Below the pieces are notes generated by a model that saw only the letters and a list, made by a program, of their open reading frames with translations, ran no database searches and was not told the DNA's origin. Below are positions 16,356 to 24,866 of a stretch of 42,840 nt of DNA, piece after piece. The DNA lies in contig JBQCIO010000235.1 in NCBI GenBank assembly GCA_051953655.1, positions 1 to 42,840 on the forward strand. The letters run 5' to 3'. How positions within the stretch are numbered: the stretch's first letter is position 1; every line of letters starts with the position of its first letter. This DNA is from JBQCHF01 sp051953655 (GTDB lineage Bacteria > Actinomycetota > Actinomycetes > Motilibacterales > Motilibacteraceae). The position numbers and the translations under genes are program-made.

Positions 16356-16394
16356 GGAGGGGCGACGCGCCGGCCAGGGTCGCGCCGCCCCTCC
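16356..16394 (-). terminator. Hairpin terminator or attenuator after the major tail gene
   Basis: Long GC-rich inverted repeat: GGAGGGGCG, a mismatch, CGCG, a loop of about 11 bases, CGCG, a mismatch, CGCCCCTCC. It starts 8 bases after the major tail protein stop on the minus strand. Such a structure after a highly expressed tail gene would lower transcription into the chaperone genes. There is no U tract, so attenuation is inferred. Confidence 0.65.
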
Positions 16395-16401
16395 CGTCAG
16401 G

Positions 16402-16899
16402 TCAGGCCGTGACGGTCGCCCCGAGCTTGAACGAGCCCTGCTGCAGCAGCGGGACGGTCAGCTTGAGGTAGCCGTCGCCCTGGCCGCCGCTGGGCTGCGG
16501 GGTGTCCGTCATGAACTTGTAGACGTCGTACTTTTCGCTGGCCGACGCCGCCGTGGCCGCGGGCTTGCCGACCCGCTTGCACAGGTAGCCGACGATCCCG
16601 GCCGCGTTGAACGTCTCCATGACGTCGGTGCCCGTGGTCGGCACGCCCGCGGTGTAGTCGCGGAACAGCACGAGGTTGCCCTCGTAGTTGCCGATCGTCG
16701 GTACCACGGCGTTCGAGGTGTCGGTGATGCCCTTCTCGTTCACCGTGTCGGAGGCCGTCGGGCCCACCGAGGTGCTCGTCACGACGAACTGGCTGATGTC
16801 CTTGCCGGCCGTCAGCTCGGCGACCGTCGGCGACGTGACGTCGGCCAGGGTGGTCACCCACAGGTACTGCGTGACACCGAGATCCACCATCCGCGGCAT
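16402..16899 (-). CDS. Major tail protein (tail tube subunit)
   Basis: 165 residues from ATG 16899. Compact beta-rich sequence with VAELTAGKDISQFV, NYEGNLVLFRDY and a C-terminal strand segment (GYLKLTVPLLQQGSFKLGA), as in siphophage tube proteins. It sits between the tail terminator/connector genes and the assembly chaperones, the normal place for this gene. The strong hairpin directly after its stop also fits a highly expressed structural gene. Confidence 0.85.
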   Translation of the reverse strand: MPRMVDLGVTQYLWVTTLADVTSPTVAELTAGKDISQFVVTSTSVGPTASDTVNEKGITDTSNAVVPTIGNYEGNLVLFRDYTAGVPTTGTDVMETFNAAGIVGYLCKRVGKPAATAASASEKYDVYKFMTDTPQPSGGQGDGYLKLTVPLLQQGSFKLGATVTA

Positions 16900-16901
16900 G
16901 G

Positions 16902-17048
16902 TCAGTCCTCCTTGATCTCTGCCGCGGGCTGCGGCTGCTGGGTCGTGAAGTCCACCTCGGAGACGATCGGCGCGTTCTGCTCGCCGACCTCCACCTCGAT
17001 GGGCGTGAAGCCGCCGTCGGTCGACGACTCGGTGCGCTTCCTGCTCAT
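16902..17048 (-). CDS. Small acidic protein before the major tail gene
   Basis: 48 residues (MSRKRTESSTDGGF...AAEIKED). It begins basic and becomes acidic, with no predicted fold. It ends three bases before the major tail protein start and its 3' end supplies AAGGAG, probably the ribosome site for that gene. Function unknown; possibly a translational leader or minor structural factor. Confidence 0.6.
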   Translation of the reverse strand: MSRKRTESSTDGGFTPIEVEVGEQNAPIVSEVDFTTQQPQPAAEIKED

Positions 17049-17085
17049 GGCTTGCCCTCCCGGGCGTCGACTGCGGTTGGACGGA

Positions 17086-17493
17086 TCAGGCGCGAGCGCC
17101 CATGACGACGAAGCCGTCGGAGCCGAACAGGACGTCGGTCACGGCGCTGTCGTCGATCTGGATGGGCTGGCCGGCGCCCGGCTCGAGCTCGATGGGCCCG
17201 AACACGTAGCCGGTCACCTGGGGCACGACGTCGACGAGCGCGGGTCGCACTCGGTCGATCAGCCACTCGACGCCCTTGCGGCCGTACGGCTCGGCGTCGG
17301 CGACGTACGTCACGCGGAAGCGGTAGCGCACGAGGTCGGAGGTGTGCGCGACATCCTCGGCCCAGCGCTCGCCCGGGTCGCCGTTGAACCGCACGTAACG
17401 CGGGGCGGCCGGTGAGACCGTGTCGCCGATAGGTACGCCGGGCAGTGCGGCCTCGATCATCGCGATCACGACGTCGGGCAGTTGGTCGCTCAC
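17086..17493 (-). CDS. Tail terminator protein
   Basis: 135 residues from GTG 17493. The pattern (LPDVVIAMIEAALPGVP at the start, RYRFRVTYVADA in the centre, a short helical RPALVDVV segment) and the position just before the major tail gene fit gpU-like tail terminators or completion proteins that cap the tail tube and join it to the head. It overlaps the upstream HK97-gp10-like gene by four bases. Confidence 0.7.
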   Translation of the reverse strand: MSDQLPDVVIAMIEAALPGVPIGDTVSPAAPRYVRFNGDPGERWAEDVAHTSDLVRYRFRVTYVADAEPYGRKGVEWLIDRVRPALVDVVPQVTGYVFGPIELEPGAGQPIQIDDSAVTDVLFGSDGFVVMGARA

Positions 17494-17882
17494 GGCAGCA
17501 TCTCCTGCGCAGCGACCTGCGCCAGGTGCTCGAGGTAGGCAGGCTCCTCGGCGTCGAGCGCGCCCATCGGATCAGGCAGGCGCGGCCCGGACTTGCTGTT
17601 GCCGAAGTAGAGCAGCGCCAGCGAGCCGGCGCCTCCCTCACGCGGGCCGATCTCCGCCTCGACCCACGAGACGCCCGTGCGCGCGTCGAAGGTGATCGAC
17701 GACGGGAAGGCAGGCGCGTGACGCACGCCCTGCGCCTGGTCACGCAGGGTGTTCTTGACGTTGAGCGCGGCCTTGCGCGTCGTCGCGTCGACCTGGCCGA
17801 AGATCCGGTCGCCCGCGCCGTTCAGGTCGGCCTCGAGCGCGCGCAGGTCGGTGATGTCGAACTCGAAGGCACCCACGGTCAC
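17490..17882 (-). CDS. HK97 gp10-like head-tail joining protein
   Basis: 130 residues from GTG 17882. The N-terminal helix (ITDLRALEADLNGAGDRIF), basic middle (TTRKAALNVKNTLRDQAQ) and beta hairpin (SWVEAEIGP) match the HK97-gp10 family of tail completion or minor capsid proteins. Neighbouring connector genes agree with this role. Both ends overlap their neighbours by four bases. Confidence 0.72.
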   Translation of the reverse strand: MTVGAFEFDITDLRALEADLNGAGDRIFGQVDATTRKAALNVKNTLRDQAQGVRHAPAFPSSITFDARTGVSWVEAEIGPREGGAGSLALLYFGNSKSGPRLPDPMGALDAEEPAYLEHLAQVAAQEMLP

Positions 17883-18283
17883 ACCTCCGCCTTCACGGGG
17901 AGCCGGCGTGCGGTCTTCGCCGTGCCGAGGTGGGGGCCGTCGATGGTGAACGTGCGGCCGACCAGCGCGCTGTCGAGCGCTGCGGCGGTGATCGTCACCG
18001 TGTCGCCCTGCTGCACGCCCTCAGAGCCGACGACGGGCAGGTGGACGGTCCAGTCGACGACGAACGCCTCACGGCCCGCGACGTCGGGGTTGTTGACCTG
18101 CACGTCGCGCGTCTGGACCTTGCACTTGCCCTGGTAGACCGTGACGCGGGCGGGGTGGTCGTACTGGCCGGTGCCGTCGTTCCACGGTCCCTTGCCGGTG
18201 CCTGCGCGAGTGATCGTGCAGGTGTCGAGCATGAGGGCCTCGGCAGCCGCACGACCCTGCAGGGTGGCCGACTCGACGCTCAT
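17879..18283 (-). CDS. Head-tail connector-type protein (DUF6093-like)
   Basis: 134 residues from ATG 18283. It starts MSVESATLQGRAAAEALMLDTCTI, then TVYQGKCKVQTRD, VHLPVVGSEGVQQGD and IDGPHLGTAKTARRL. This pattern is typical of actinophage DUF6093 proteins placed between the capsid adaptor and the gp10-like protein. It probably forms a stopper ring; this is by analogy, not proven here. Confidence 0.68.
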   Translation of the reverse strand: MSVESATLQGRAAAEALMLDTCTITRAGTGKGPWNDGTGQYDHPARVTVYQGKCKVQTRDVQVNNPDVAGREAFVVDWTVHLPVVGSEGVQQGDTVTITAAALDSALVGRTFTIDGPHLGTAKTARRLPVKAEV

Positions 18284-18720
18284 AGGTTCAGCTCGAACCA
18301 GTTGACCGGGACGCCCGTCGCGTAGCCCGGCGTGCCGGTCGGGGTGATCGTGAAGGCGTTCGTGCTCGCGCCAGCCGGGGCCAGCATCGCGAGCTCGTCG
18401 TCGGTTGCGTACAGCAGGCCGGCCGAGACCGCGTTGTCGCGCGTCCACGAGTAGTCGTCGATCGACTCCTGGCGCTTGCCGTCCGGGTTCCGCAGGACGC
18501 GCAGCACCATCGCCGTCTCGACCGCCACCACGAGCTTCGGGTCGAGCTTGACCGTCGTCGCAGTGTCAGCCGGGTCGAGCCGCGACTGCAGCAGCGCGAC
18601 GCGCGAGAGCAGGATCTGCCACGCATCGTCGAGCAGAGAAGCCGCGATGATCTGCTCACTGTCGGACAGGGGGCGCCACCGACGGACCAGGTCGCTGACC
18701 GCTGCCGGGTTGCCTGCCAT
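18280..18720 (-). CDS. Head-tail adaptor (Gp19/Gp15/Gp42-like)
   Basis: 146 residues from ATG 18720. Helical N-terminal part (about 18-50, DSEQIIAASLLDDAWQILLSRV), the segment AVETAMVLRVLRNPDGKRQESIDDY, then a short beta tail. The motif RNPDGKRQESIDDYSWTRD is a hallmark of the actinophage Gp19/Gp15/Gp42 head-tail adaptor family that docks under the portal ring. The position after the capsid genes agrees. Confidence 0.78.
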   Translation of the reverse strand: MAGNPAAVSDLVRRWRPLSDSEQIIAASLLDDAWQILLSRVALLQSRLDPADTATTVKLDPKLVVAVETAMVLRVLRNPDGKRQESIDDYSWTRDNAVSAGLLYATDDELAMLAPAGASTNAFTITPTGTPGYATGVPVNWFELNL

Positions 18721-18735
18721 GACGCCCCCTCCCGA

Positions 18736-18969
18736 CTACTTCGTGAGCTTGTAGCCGGAGTCCTTGAGGGCGTCGACGATGTCCTGGGGGACTTCGGTGA
18801 CGAACCCCGCGGGGCTCTTGACCTTCACGGTCTTCGGCTGGTCGACATCCGCCACCATGGCGGGGTCGGTGTTCTCCTCGACGGCAGCGACCTGCTCGCC
18901 GAGGGTGGGCGGCGTCGCGGTCTCGTCGACCTGGACGTCGTCGGTGGTGGTCGCCTTCTTCGTCGCCAT
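18736..18969 (-). CDS. Small protein after the capsid gene
   Basis: 77 residues from ATG 18969. Lys/Thr/Asp-rich N-terminus (MATKKATTTDD) and a short C-terminal module (VKSPAGFVTEVPQDIVDALKDSGY) similar to the Rho-N/LEM-like helices often found in small head proteins following capsid genes. Possibly a head decoration or head-tail factor; function not established. Confidence 0.6.
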   Translation of the reverse strand: MATKKATTTDDVQVDETATPPTLGEQVAAVEENTDPAMVADVDQPKTVKVKSPAGFVTEVPQDIVDALKDSGYKLTK

Positions 18970-18983
18970 CAGCGCGTCTCCGA

Positions 18984-19886
18984 TCAGGAGGCGTTCGTGA
19001 ACTTCACGAACGAGGCGGCGTCGTTGACGAGGAAGCCGTACTCGGCCTCCGCCAGGATCGCCACGAGGTTGTTCTCGAACAGCGACACGAGCGCGCCGTT
19101 GATCGTGACCGCGGCCTCGGTCGACACCTTGTAGGAGATGCCGCCGACGACGCCCCACGCGGCCTGGGTCCAGTCGCCCATGTAGCCGTAGATCTTCGGG
19201 GTTGCGGCGTAGACGCCGTCACCCATGAAGGACGGGCGGCCGAACAGGCGGCCCTGGCGGATGATCTCCGCCGACTCGACGGGCGGGCCGTCGATGAACA
19301 GCGGGCGGCCGGCGGTGTCCTTGGCGCCGTTGAAGACCGGCTCCATGCGCGAGTCCCACGCCGACCCGGTGACCTTCTTGCCGGCGTTGACGAGGGTCGA
19401 CAGGCCCGCGTTGAGGTCGTCGTAGACGGCGGTGAACGCCGGCGCGGTGCCGGTGAACTCCTGGGTGCTCGAGCCGGTGTCCAGGTTGGTGCTGAACGGG
19501 CTCGAGGTGCCGTGCAGGGCGGCCGCGTCGAAGGCCACGGCGAACGCCTCGGCGATCTGCGGGCGCAGCAGGTCCATGTACCCGCCGGGGTTGGCGCGCA
19601 CGACCTCCGCCGAGACGACGGCGATGGCGGCCAGCTTCTTCGGGTCCATCGTCTTCAGCGCGATGGTGCCCTTGCTGGCGGGCTTCTGTGCACCCTCAGC
19701 GACCCACCCGGCGGAGATCTTGCCGGTGACGACGGGGATGGACTGGCCGTTGATGCCGAGCGGCACCTGGCGGACCAGGGACTGCACGACGGACTGCTTC
19801 GCGGCCTGCTCGAAGATGGGGGCCGACTGCTCGCGGGTCAGGAACCCGGAGAAGTCACCCGTGGTGGTTGCGGCGGTGATCGCCAT
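18984..19886 (-). CDS. Major capsid protein, HK97 fold
   Basis: 300 residues. The mature-type start (FSGFLTREQSAPIFEQAAKQSVVQSLVRQVPLG) and motifs GQSIPVVTG, WVAEGAQKP, KLAAIAVVSAEVVR and FVKFTNAS are those of HK97-fold capsid subunits. No protease gene or long delta domain is seen; instead a separate scaffold is encoded just upstream. It assembles the icosahedral shell. Confidence 0.93.
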   Translation of the reverse strand: MAITAATTTGDFSGFLTREQSAPIFEQAAKQSVVQSLVRQVPLGINGQSIPVVTGKISAGWVAEGAQKPASKGTIALKTMDPKKLAAIAVVSAEVVRANPGGYMDLLRPQIAEAFAVAFDAAALHGTSSPFSTNLDTGSSTQEFTGTAPAFTAVYDDLNAGLSTLVNAGKKVTGSAWDSRMEPVFNGAKDTAGRPLFIDGPPVESAEIIRQGRLFGRPSFMGDGVYAATPKIYGYMGDWTQAAWGVVGGISYKVSTEAAVTINGALVSLFENNLVAILAEAEYGFLVNDAASFVKFTNAS

Positions 19887-19912
19887 TGGTCACAGCTCCT
19901 TGATGAGCGGCA

Positions 19913-20425
19913 TCAGCCAGGGATGCCGAGCTTGGATCGGAGGGCCTGCTCGAGGCCGTCCGAGTTCAGGGGGGTCGCCCCGCCGCGCGCACCTTGTGAG
20001 GGGTCAGCGAGCGGCGTGGTGGGGGCCTTCACCAGCGCCATGAGCGCGTCGGCGTCGGCAGAGATCTCGTCCTCGGTGTCGCCTCGGAGCCGGTCGACCA
20101 GGTCTGCCGGGACGCCCTTCGCAAGGGCGACCCGCTGTCGCAGCGTGGTCTTCTCGTACTCGGCGAGGCGGGCCGCGGCGTCGGCCGCTGCCTTCTGCGC
20201 CTTCTCCAGCTCGCTCAGGTTGGCCGCCTCGATCTCGTCGAGACGTGCCTTGAGCGCCTTCGCCTCCCGCTCGGCCTGTGCCGCGCGCTTGCGCTCGGCC
20301 TCGAGCGCCTTCTTGCCGCCCTCGCCGAGGTCCGCAGGGTCGCCCTGGGGGTTCGGGTCGGTGACGGGTGCCGGCGCGGTGGTGGCCGGGTCTGCCGGGG
20401 GCTGGGTGCTGGTCGGTTCGGTCAT
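19913..20425 (-). CDS. Scaffolding protein
   Basis: 170 residues. Pro/Thr-rich N-terminus, a charged coiled coil (about 37-95, KKALEAERKRAAQAEREAKA) and a C-terminal part (about 99-170) likely to bind the capsid. It lies immediately upstream of the capsid gene, as phage scaffolds do. It should guide procapsid assembly and leave before DNA packaging. Confidence 0.85.
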   Translation of the reverse strand: MTEPTSTQPPADPATTAPAPVTDPNPQGDPADLGEGGKKALEAERKRAAQAEREAKALKARLDEIEAANLSELEKAQKAAADAAARLAEYEKTTLRQRVALAKGVPADLVDRLRGDTEDEISADADALMALVKAPTTPLADPSQGARGGATPLNSDGLEQALRSKLGIPG

Positions 20426-20491
20426 GGGTGGTGCTCCTCCATCGCGGGGGAAACCCTCACCGGCTCGCCCGGCGTGGGTGGTCTGTTGGGG

Positions 20492-21382
20492 CTACAGCAG
20501 GTAGCCGTGCTGCTTGAGCAGCCGCAGCGCCTCACCGCGGTCGCTGGCGATGCGGTAGATGCCGTCGGGCGTCAGCCGCTGGCGGCCCTGCAGGCGCACA
20601 CCGGCGAGCCCGTGCTTCGTGGTGCCCTCGGTGGTCGTCATGCCCTGGCGGCCGCGGCGGGCGTTCACGACCTGGCCCGGGTCGGCTCCCTCGGCGATGG
20701 CCTTGCGCTCGGACTCGTTGAGCCCGTGCACCTGCCCGGAGTCGAAGAGCGCCTGCGGGTCGCTGCCGAGCGTCGCGGCTGGGTTCGCGAGAGTCGTCGG
20801 GATGTGCACGCAGTCGCAGCGCGGGTGGCGCCGGAAGCCGCTGCTCCACCGGTAGAAGCGGCCGGCGAGCACCGCGCACCGGGGGCAGCACGGCGGGTTC
20901 ACCATGCGCACCCAGCCGACCTTCGGGCGGGCGGCGATGCCCACCGAGGCCGCCTGACGGCCAGCGTCGGCGATCTGCGTGTGCACGGCCATGTCGAGCC
21001 ACTTGCCGCCGAGCCGGAGAGCCTGCGCCGGCGTCGCGCCCTCGAGCACGTGCTGCTTCGCCGTCGTCACCGCACCGTAGAGCAGGGTATCGAGCGGTCG
21101 GCCGTCGCTGGCCCACCCGCCGAAGCCGTTCGGGTCGACATCGGCGAGAGGCTCGACGTGCGTACCGAGCTGGTCGAGCGTGGCCGGGACGTAGCGCGCG
21201 CCGTTGCCGGCCGCACCGACCTGCGCCGAGGTGGTCAGCAGCAGCAGCCGAGGTCCGACGGTACGCCACGAGGCGTCGAAGTCGGGGCCCATCTTCGCCC
21301 ACTCGCGGCGGGTCAGAGCGAGCGTCGAGACGACCTGACGCTGCTGCGCCCGGTAGTGCTCACTGACCGCCCGCGGGAGCAC
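20492..21382 (-). CDS. MuF-like minor capsid protein
   Basis: 296 residues from GTG 21382, overlapping the portal end by 23 bases. A helical N-terminal half (about 1-160) is followed by a MuF-type domain with clustered Cys and His: PCCPRCAVLAGRFYRW and RHPRCDCVH (about 161-195). These are the usual signature of head morphogenesis proteins encoded after the portal. A C-terminal extension (about 200-296) is of unknown role. It is probably a few copies per head, inside the shell or attached to the portal. Confidence 0.82.
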   Translation of the reverse strand: MLPRAVSEHYRAQQRQVVSTLALTRREWAKMGPDFDASWRTVGPRLLLLTTSAQVGAAGNGARYVPATLDQLGTHVEPLADVDPNGFGGWASDGRPLDTLLYGAVTTAKQHVLEGATPAQALRLGGKWLDMAVHTQIADAGRQAASVGIAARPKVGWVRMVNPPCCPRCAVLAGRFYRWSSGFRRHPRCDCVHIPTTLANPAATLGSDPQALFDSGQVHGLNESERKAIAEGADPGQVVNARRGRQGMTTTEGTTKHGLAGVRLQGRQRLTPDGIYRIASDRGEALRLLKQHGYLL

Positions 21383-22724
21383 CGCTGCCGCCCTGCAGCT
21401 GGCGCGCGGCGTTCAGGATCGGGTCCGTCGTCGCCTCGCGCTGGAAGTAGTCCCGCTCGCGCTGCTTGCGGGTCTCCGACCAGCCGAGCTCGTCCCATCC
21501 GCCCTCGATGGACAGGATCGGCGCACCGCCAGTCAGCTTCTGGATGCCGTCGACCTTCGCGGCGTACGTCGGCGTGGCCGCGTCGTGCCACTCCGCCTTG
21601 ATCCGGTCGCCGTTGGTGATCCACTCGCCGTCACGCAGGCGCAGGTAGATCGCGAACGCCCGGCCGAGCTGGTCGCCGTCGGCGGCCATGTGCCGCTCGG
21701 CGCGCAGGACCGTACGGGCCTCGTCGGCGCGGATGCCGTCGGCGCTCGGCGGGTTCGCGGTCAGCTGGCCCATGTAGCGGATCGGCAGGCCGTAGACGCC
21801 GGCGAGCAGGCCGCCGTAGAAGTTGACCGTCTCGTGGAAGTTCTTGAGGTCCGAGGCGGTGAACTGGCCGACCTTGGCGTCCTTGTTCTGGTTGGCCCAG
21901 ATCGCCGAGAAGTACGACTGCCACGCCGGGATCGGGTTGCCATCGGCGTCGACGAAGTCGCCCTTGCTCATGCCCAGCACCCACTTCTGGGGCACCGAGT
22001 GCGTCTCACCGGCGATCTGCAGGTTCGTCAGTGAGCGCGCGGCGGCGTCGGTCAGCGAGATCGCACGCGCCATCTCCGACACGCCCGTCCAGCGGCCCGT
22101 GCGGCGGCGGTTGAAGAACGGCACGACCGGCACGCGGCCGAGTCGGTGCTCGTCGCGCAGCGTCTCACGCCAGCGGCCCTCGACGCGCTCGAGCCAGACG
22201 GTGACGTCGGGCAGGTACAGCGTCGCCAGCGACGGCGTCGGGTCGTCCTCGGTCTGCCCGTACAGGCGCAGCGCCGCACGGACGCGCCGGGTGCGCGGGT
22301 CGATCGAGACAGTGACCTCGAGCGGCGACTCGACCGTGATGAGCGGATGCTCGGGATCCTCGTCGTTCGTGCCCAGGCACAGGAACGCGCGCCCGTAGAC
22401 GCACTTGTCGTTCCACAGCAGGTGCTGCTCGCTGTCGAGGTTGTTCGCGTCCCAACCCTCCTGCAGGCCCGGGTCGGCGAGATCCTGACCGGGCAGCATG
22501 AGCGACTTGAGGCGGATCCGCTCGGTGACGGAGTCGACGACCAGCGACGGCCAGTTCACGACCGTCTCGAAGCGACGCAGCTCGGGCGGGACGGCCAGGC
22601 CGATGTGCTCGAGCCGCTGCTGGCCCTCGTAGTAGGCGTCCATCAGCGCGTCGGTGTTCGACAGGCGCAGCGACTCGCGCGCCAGGGCAGTCAGCGTGGT
22701 CGTCTCGTCCAGGCTCAGGGCCAC
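21360..22724 (-). CDS. Portal protein (SPP1 gp6-like)
   Basis: 454 residues from GTG 22724, chosen because GGGAGG lies 7 bases upstream; GTG 22739 would add five residues. Motifs include AYYEGQQRLEHIGLAVPPEL, NWPSLVVDSVTERI, YGRAFLCLG and FFNRRRTGR, typical of actinophage SPP1-Gp6 family portals. The twelve-subunit ring forms the DNA entrance of the head and docks the terminase. It lies between terminase and the MuF-like gene. Confidence 0.93.
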   Translation of the reverse strand: MALSLDETTTLTALARESLRLSNTDALMDAYYEGQQRLEHIGLAVPPELRRFETVVNWPSLVVDSVTERIRLKSLMLPGQDLADPGLQEGWDANNLDSEQHLLWNDKCVYGRAFLCLGTNDEDPEHPLITVESPLEVTVSIDPRTRRVRAALRLYGQTEDDPTPSLATLYLPDVTVWLERVEGRWRETLRDEHRLGRVPVVPFFNRRRTGRWTGVSEMARAISLTDAAARSLTNLQIAGETHSVPQKWVLGMSKGDFVDADGNPIPAWQSYFSAIWANQNKDAKVGQFTASDLKNFHETVNFYGGLLAGVYGLPIRYMGQLTANPPSADGIRADEARTVLRAERHMAADGDQLGRAFAIYLRLRDGEWITNGDRIKAEWHDAATPTYAAKVDGIQKLTGGAPILSIEGGWDELGWSETRKQRERDYFQREATTDPILNAARQLQGGSGAPAGGQ

Positions 22725-22746
22725 GCCGACACCTCCCACCCAGCGG

Positions 22747-23349
22747 TCAACGGAACACGAACATCCGGCTGTCGGTCACTTCGCCCCAGCCGGCCGACCT
22801 CGCGTCGGCTGCAGCTTCGTGTGCGAGCACGGACGCCATCGCGGCGTCGATCTTCTGGTGCTGGTTCGGCTTCGACAGGATGTAGCGGTCGGCGCCGCGC
22901 GAGGACTTCCGCGCGTTCGCGATGTGCTGCGCCGTGATCGGGCACCCGTCCTGCGTCATCCGGCCGGCGCCGAGGTCGGTCACGAACCGCTCGAGGCTGG
23001 CGTGCATCTGCCGCATCCGGTACGTCGGCCAGGCGATGACGCGCTCGGCCCCATGCCGCAGCGCCCACGCCTCGCCGTCGGTCTCCCACTGCGGCGGGTC
23101 GTAGTAGAAGCGCTCCACCTCGAAGCGCTCGAAGATCTCGTCGACCGCAGCGTCGACCTCGAGCCGCGGCACCCGGTGGTCGAAGTGCTCGGCCGGGTTC
23201 CAGATCGTCGGGCGCCGCTCGGGGCCGTGCCGCGGCGTGAACTGCAGGCCCTCGAACGTCTCCGCGCGCAGCGCCGTCCAGTCGTCGACGTCCGATCCGT
23301 CGAAGCCGAGGCAGATGCGCGTGCCGGGCTCGGGCTCAGGCAGCCACAT
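22747..23349 (-). CDS. terL: Terminase large subunit, nuclease part (separate gene)
   Basis: 200 residues from ATG 23349. This is the RNase H-like nuclease half of a large terminase: LGFDGSDVDDW supplies the first Asp, FYYDPPQW the second and HQKIDAAMASVLAHEAA the third, all as in TerL C-terminal domains. The ATPase half is encoded in another frame just upstream, overlapping by 14 bases. It cuts concatemeric DNA at the start and end of packaging. Whether the split is natural or due to a sequence error is discussed in the findings. Confidence 0.85.
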   Translation of the reverse strand: MWLPEPEPGTRICLGFDGSDVDDWTALRAETFEGLQFTPRHGPERRPTIWNPAEHFDHRVPRLEVDAAVDEIFERFEVERFYYDPPQWETDGEAWALRHGAERVIAWPTYRMRQMHASLERFVTDLGAGRMTQDGCPITAQHIANARKSSRGADRYILSKPNQHQKIDAAMASVLAHEAAADARSAGWGEVTDSRMFVFR

Positions 23350-24397
23350 CGGGACCGACCTTCTCCCAGGCGCCAGCGGGCAGCCACGCATCCGAGCCGG
23401 CGACCAGGCGGTTGCCGAAGAAGCGCTCAGCCTGCGCCGGGTCGTGCTCGAGCAGCTCGACCGCCTCCGCCTCGATGCTGTCGAGGTTCACCCACCACGA
23501 GCCCTCGTAGACGTAGCGGTGGATGCGCGCCCGCTCGGCCTTGTTGCGGTAGGACAGGCTCGCCGGCGGCTGGCGGAAGAACTTGAAGACGTCCGTCGAC
23601 TGCGACTGCCACGTCGTCTGCGCCACGCTGTTCTCGGCCGGGTCCCAGGCGTTCGTCGTCTCGATCGTCCGGCCGCCCATGCCCGCCGCACCGCGGCGCT
23701 GCGCCTCGGCGACCTTCCGCATCTTGTTCTGCGCGGTGTAGAGCCCCGACTCGTCCTGAAAGGCGAACGAGATCGGGTTACCCACCCGGCTGTTCGCGCT
23801 CGAGGTCACGACGTCGATACGGTCCATGTCGGCGTCGTCGCTCCCGCCGACGATGCGCATGAAGCCCTCGCGCACCTTGAGCAGGTCACGCAGCGGCCCC
23901 ATGCCGACCATCGCCCGCAGCGGCCGGTAGATGTTGTCGACCTGGTCCTCGGACGTCGCCGTCAGCTGGATCAGCGGCGAGGGGTGCCGGATGCCCATCG
24001 GCTCGCCCGGCTCGTAGTCGAAGCCCCACCCGCAGCCGCACCCATGCTCGGCGCAGTCGTAGGCGTCGCCCTTCTTCGCCCACCCGCCGAAGATCGCAGG
24101 GCCGACCGCCTCGACGCACGTGATCGTCGCCGACCACGGGCCCTTGCCAGTCTTCTGCGGGGCCACGATCAGCGAGCGACGGTTCACGAACGCCTGGTTC
24201 AGCAGCGGGCGCTCCGGCGTCCACTTCGCATCCTCGCGGATGCGGTAGTGGTTCGCGGTGCACCAGAACTGCCAGTCGGCCATCTTGAAGGGCTGCCGGC
24301 GCGCGAAACCATCCGGCACGCGGCAATGATGCTCCACCCAGGCGTCGATCAGATCCCCGAGAGTGGGGAAGTCGACGACGAACTCACTGGCCGCCAT
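23336..24397 (-). CDS. terL: Terminase large subunit, ATPase part (separate gene)
   Basis: 353 residues from ATG 24397, against about 500-560 in one-piece TerL. It carries the packaging ATPase: an adenine-binding/Walker A region with SLIVAPQKTGKG, a Walker B region at FAFQDESG and a coupling motif near TIETTNAWDP. A Cys/His cluster (CAEHGCGCGWGF) is inserted near residues 125-137. It stops with TGA right after GPDVAA, and the nuclease gene begins within the last 14 bases in the +1 frame. It should power DNA translocation with the separate nuclease subunit. Confidence 0.88.
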   Translation of the reverse strand: MAASEFVVDFPTLGDLIDAWVEHHCRVPDGFARRQPFKMADWQFWCTANHYRIREDAKWTPERPLLNQAFVNRRSLIVAPQKTGKGPWSATITCVEAVGPAIFGGWAKKGDAYDCAEHGCGCGWGFDYEPGEPMGIRHPSPLIQLTATSEDQVDNIYRPLRAMVGMGPLRDLLKVREGFMRIVGGSDDADMDRIDVVTSSANSRVGNPISFAFQDESGLYTAQNKMRKVAEAQRRGAAGMGGRTIETTNAWDPAENSVAQTTWQSQSTDVFKFFRQPPASLSYRNKAERARIHRYVYEGSWWVNLDSIEAEAVELLEHDPAQAERFFGNRLVAGSDAWLPAGAWEKVGPDVAA

Positions 24398-24866
24398 CGG
24401 CCGCGCGCAGACGCCGCGGGCGAGCCTTCGGCGCCGGCGCCTCGCGGGTCGAGCGCTTCGCCGCGACCTCGTCGGCCGCGATCGCCCACCCGTTGTCCTT
24501 GAGCCCGGCAGGTGTGAGCCCGAGCTGGTCGCGGTAGCGGTGCAGTTGGGAGACGAGCGCAGCCGACGCGGCCGGGCTGAGCTCGACGATCGCCTTGAGA
24601 CGGGCGTACTCGGCCACGATCGGCCAGCGCCACGACTCCATCGACCACGCACATGCCTGCGGCGTCGTCCACGCCTCGGCCCAGATCTCGCGCTCGCGCT
24701 TCGCGGTCAGGTCGTCCGTCGCGCTCGGCCCGATCGGCATGGCCGGCACGTCGCCGGTGTAGCCCTCGGACGGCAGCGCGGTCAGCTTGTAGCCCCGACG
24801 CTCTGAGCGCCCGGAGTTCGGGTCGGCCTGCGGGCCCGAGCGGTTGCGCGCACCACCGCGGCTCAC
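24384..24866 (-). CDS. terS: Terminase small subunit (P27-like)
   Basis: 160 residues from GTG 24866. It starts with GGARNRSGPQADPNSGRSER, then AEAWTTPQACAWSMESWRWPIVAEYARL and LHRYRDQLGLTPAGLKDNGWAI, typical of P27-type small terminases of actinophages. It should recognise the packaging site and recruit the large subunit. It overlaps the small gene upstream (GTGA) and TerL ATPase by 14 bases. Confidence 0.88.
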   Translation of the reverse strand: MSRGGARNRSGPQADPNSGRSERRGYKLTALPSEGYTGDVPAMPIGPSATDDLTAKREREIWAEAWTTPQACAWSMESWRWPIVAEYARLKAIVELSPAASAALVSQLHRYRDQLGLTPAGLKDNGWAIAADEVAAKRSTREAPAPKARPRRLRAADGGQ

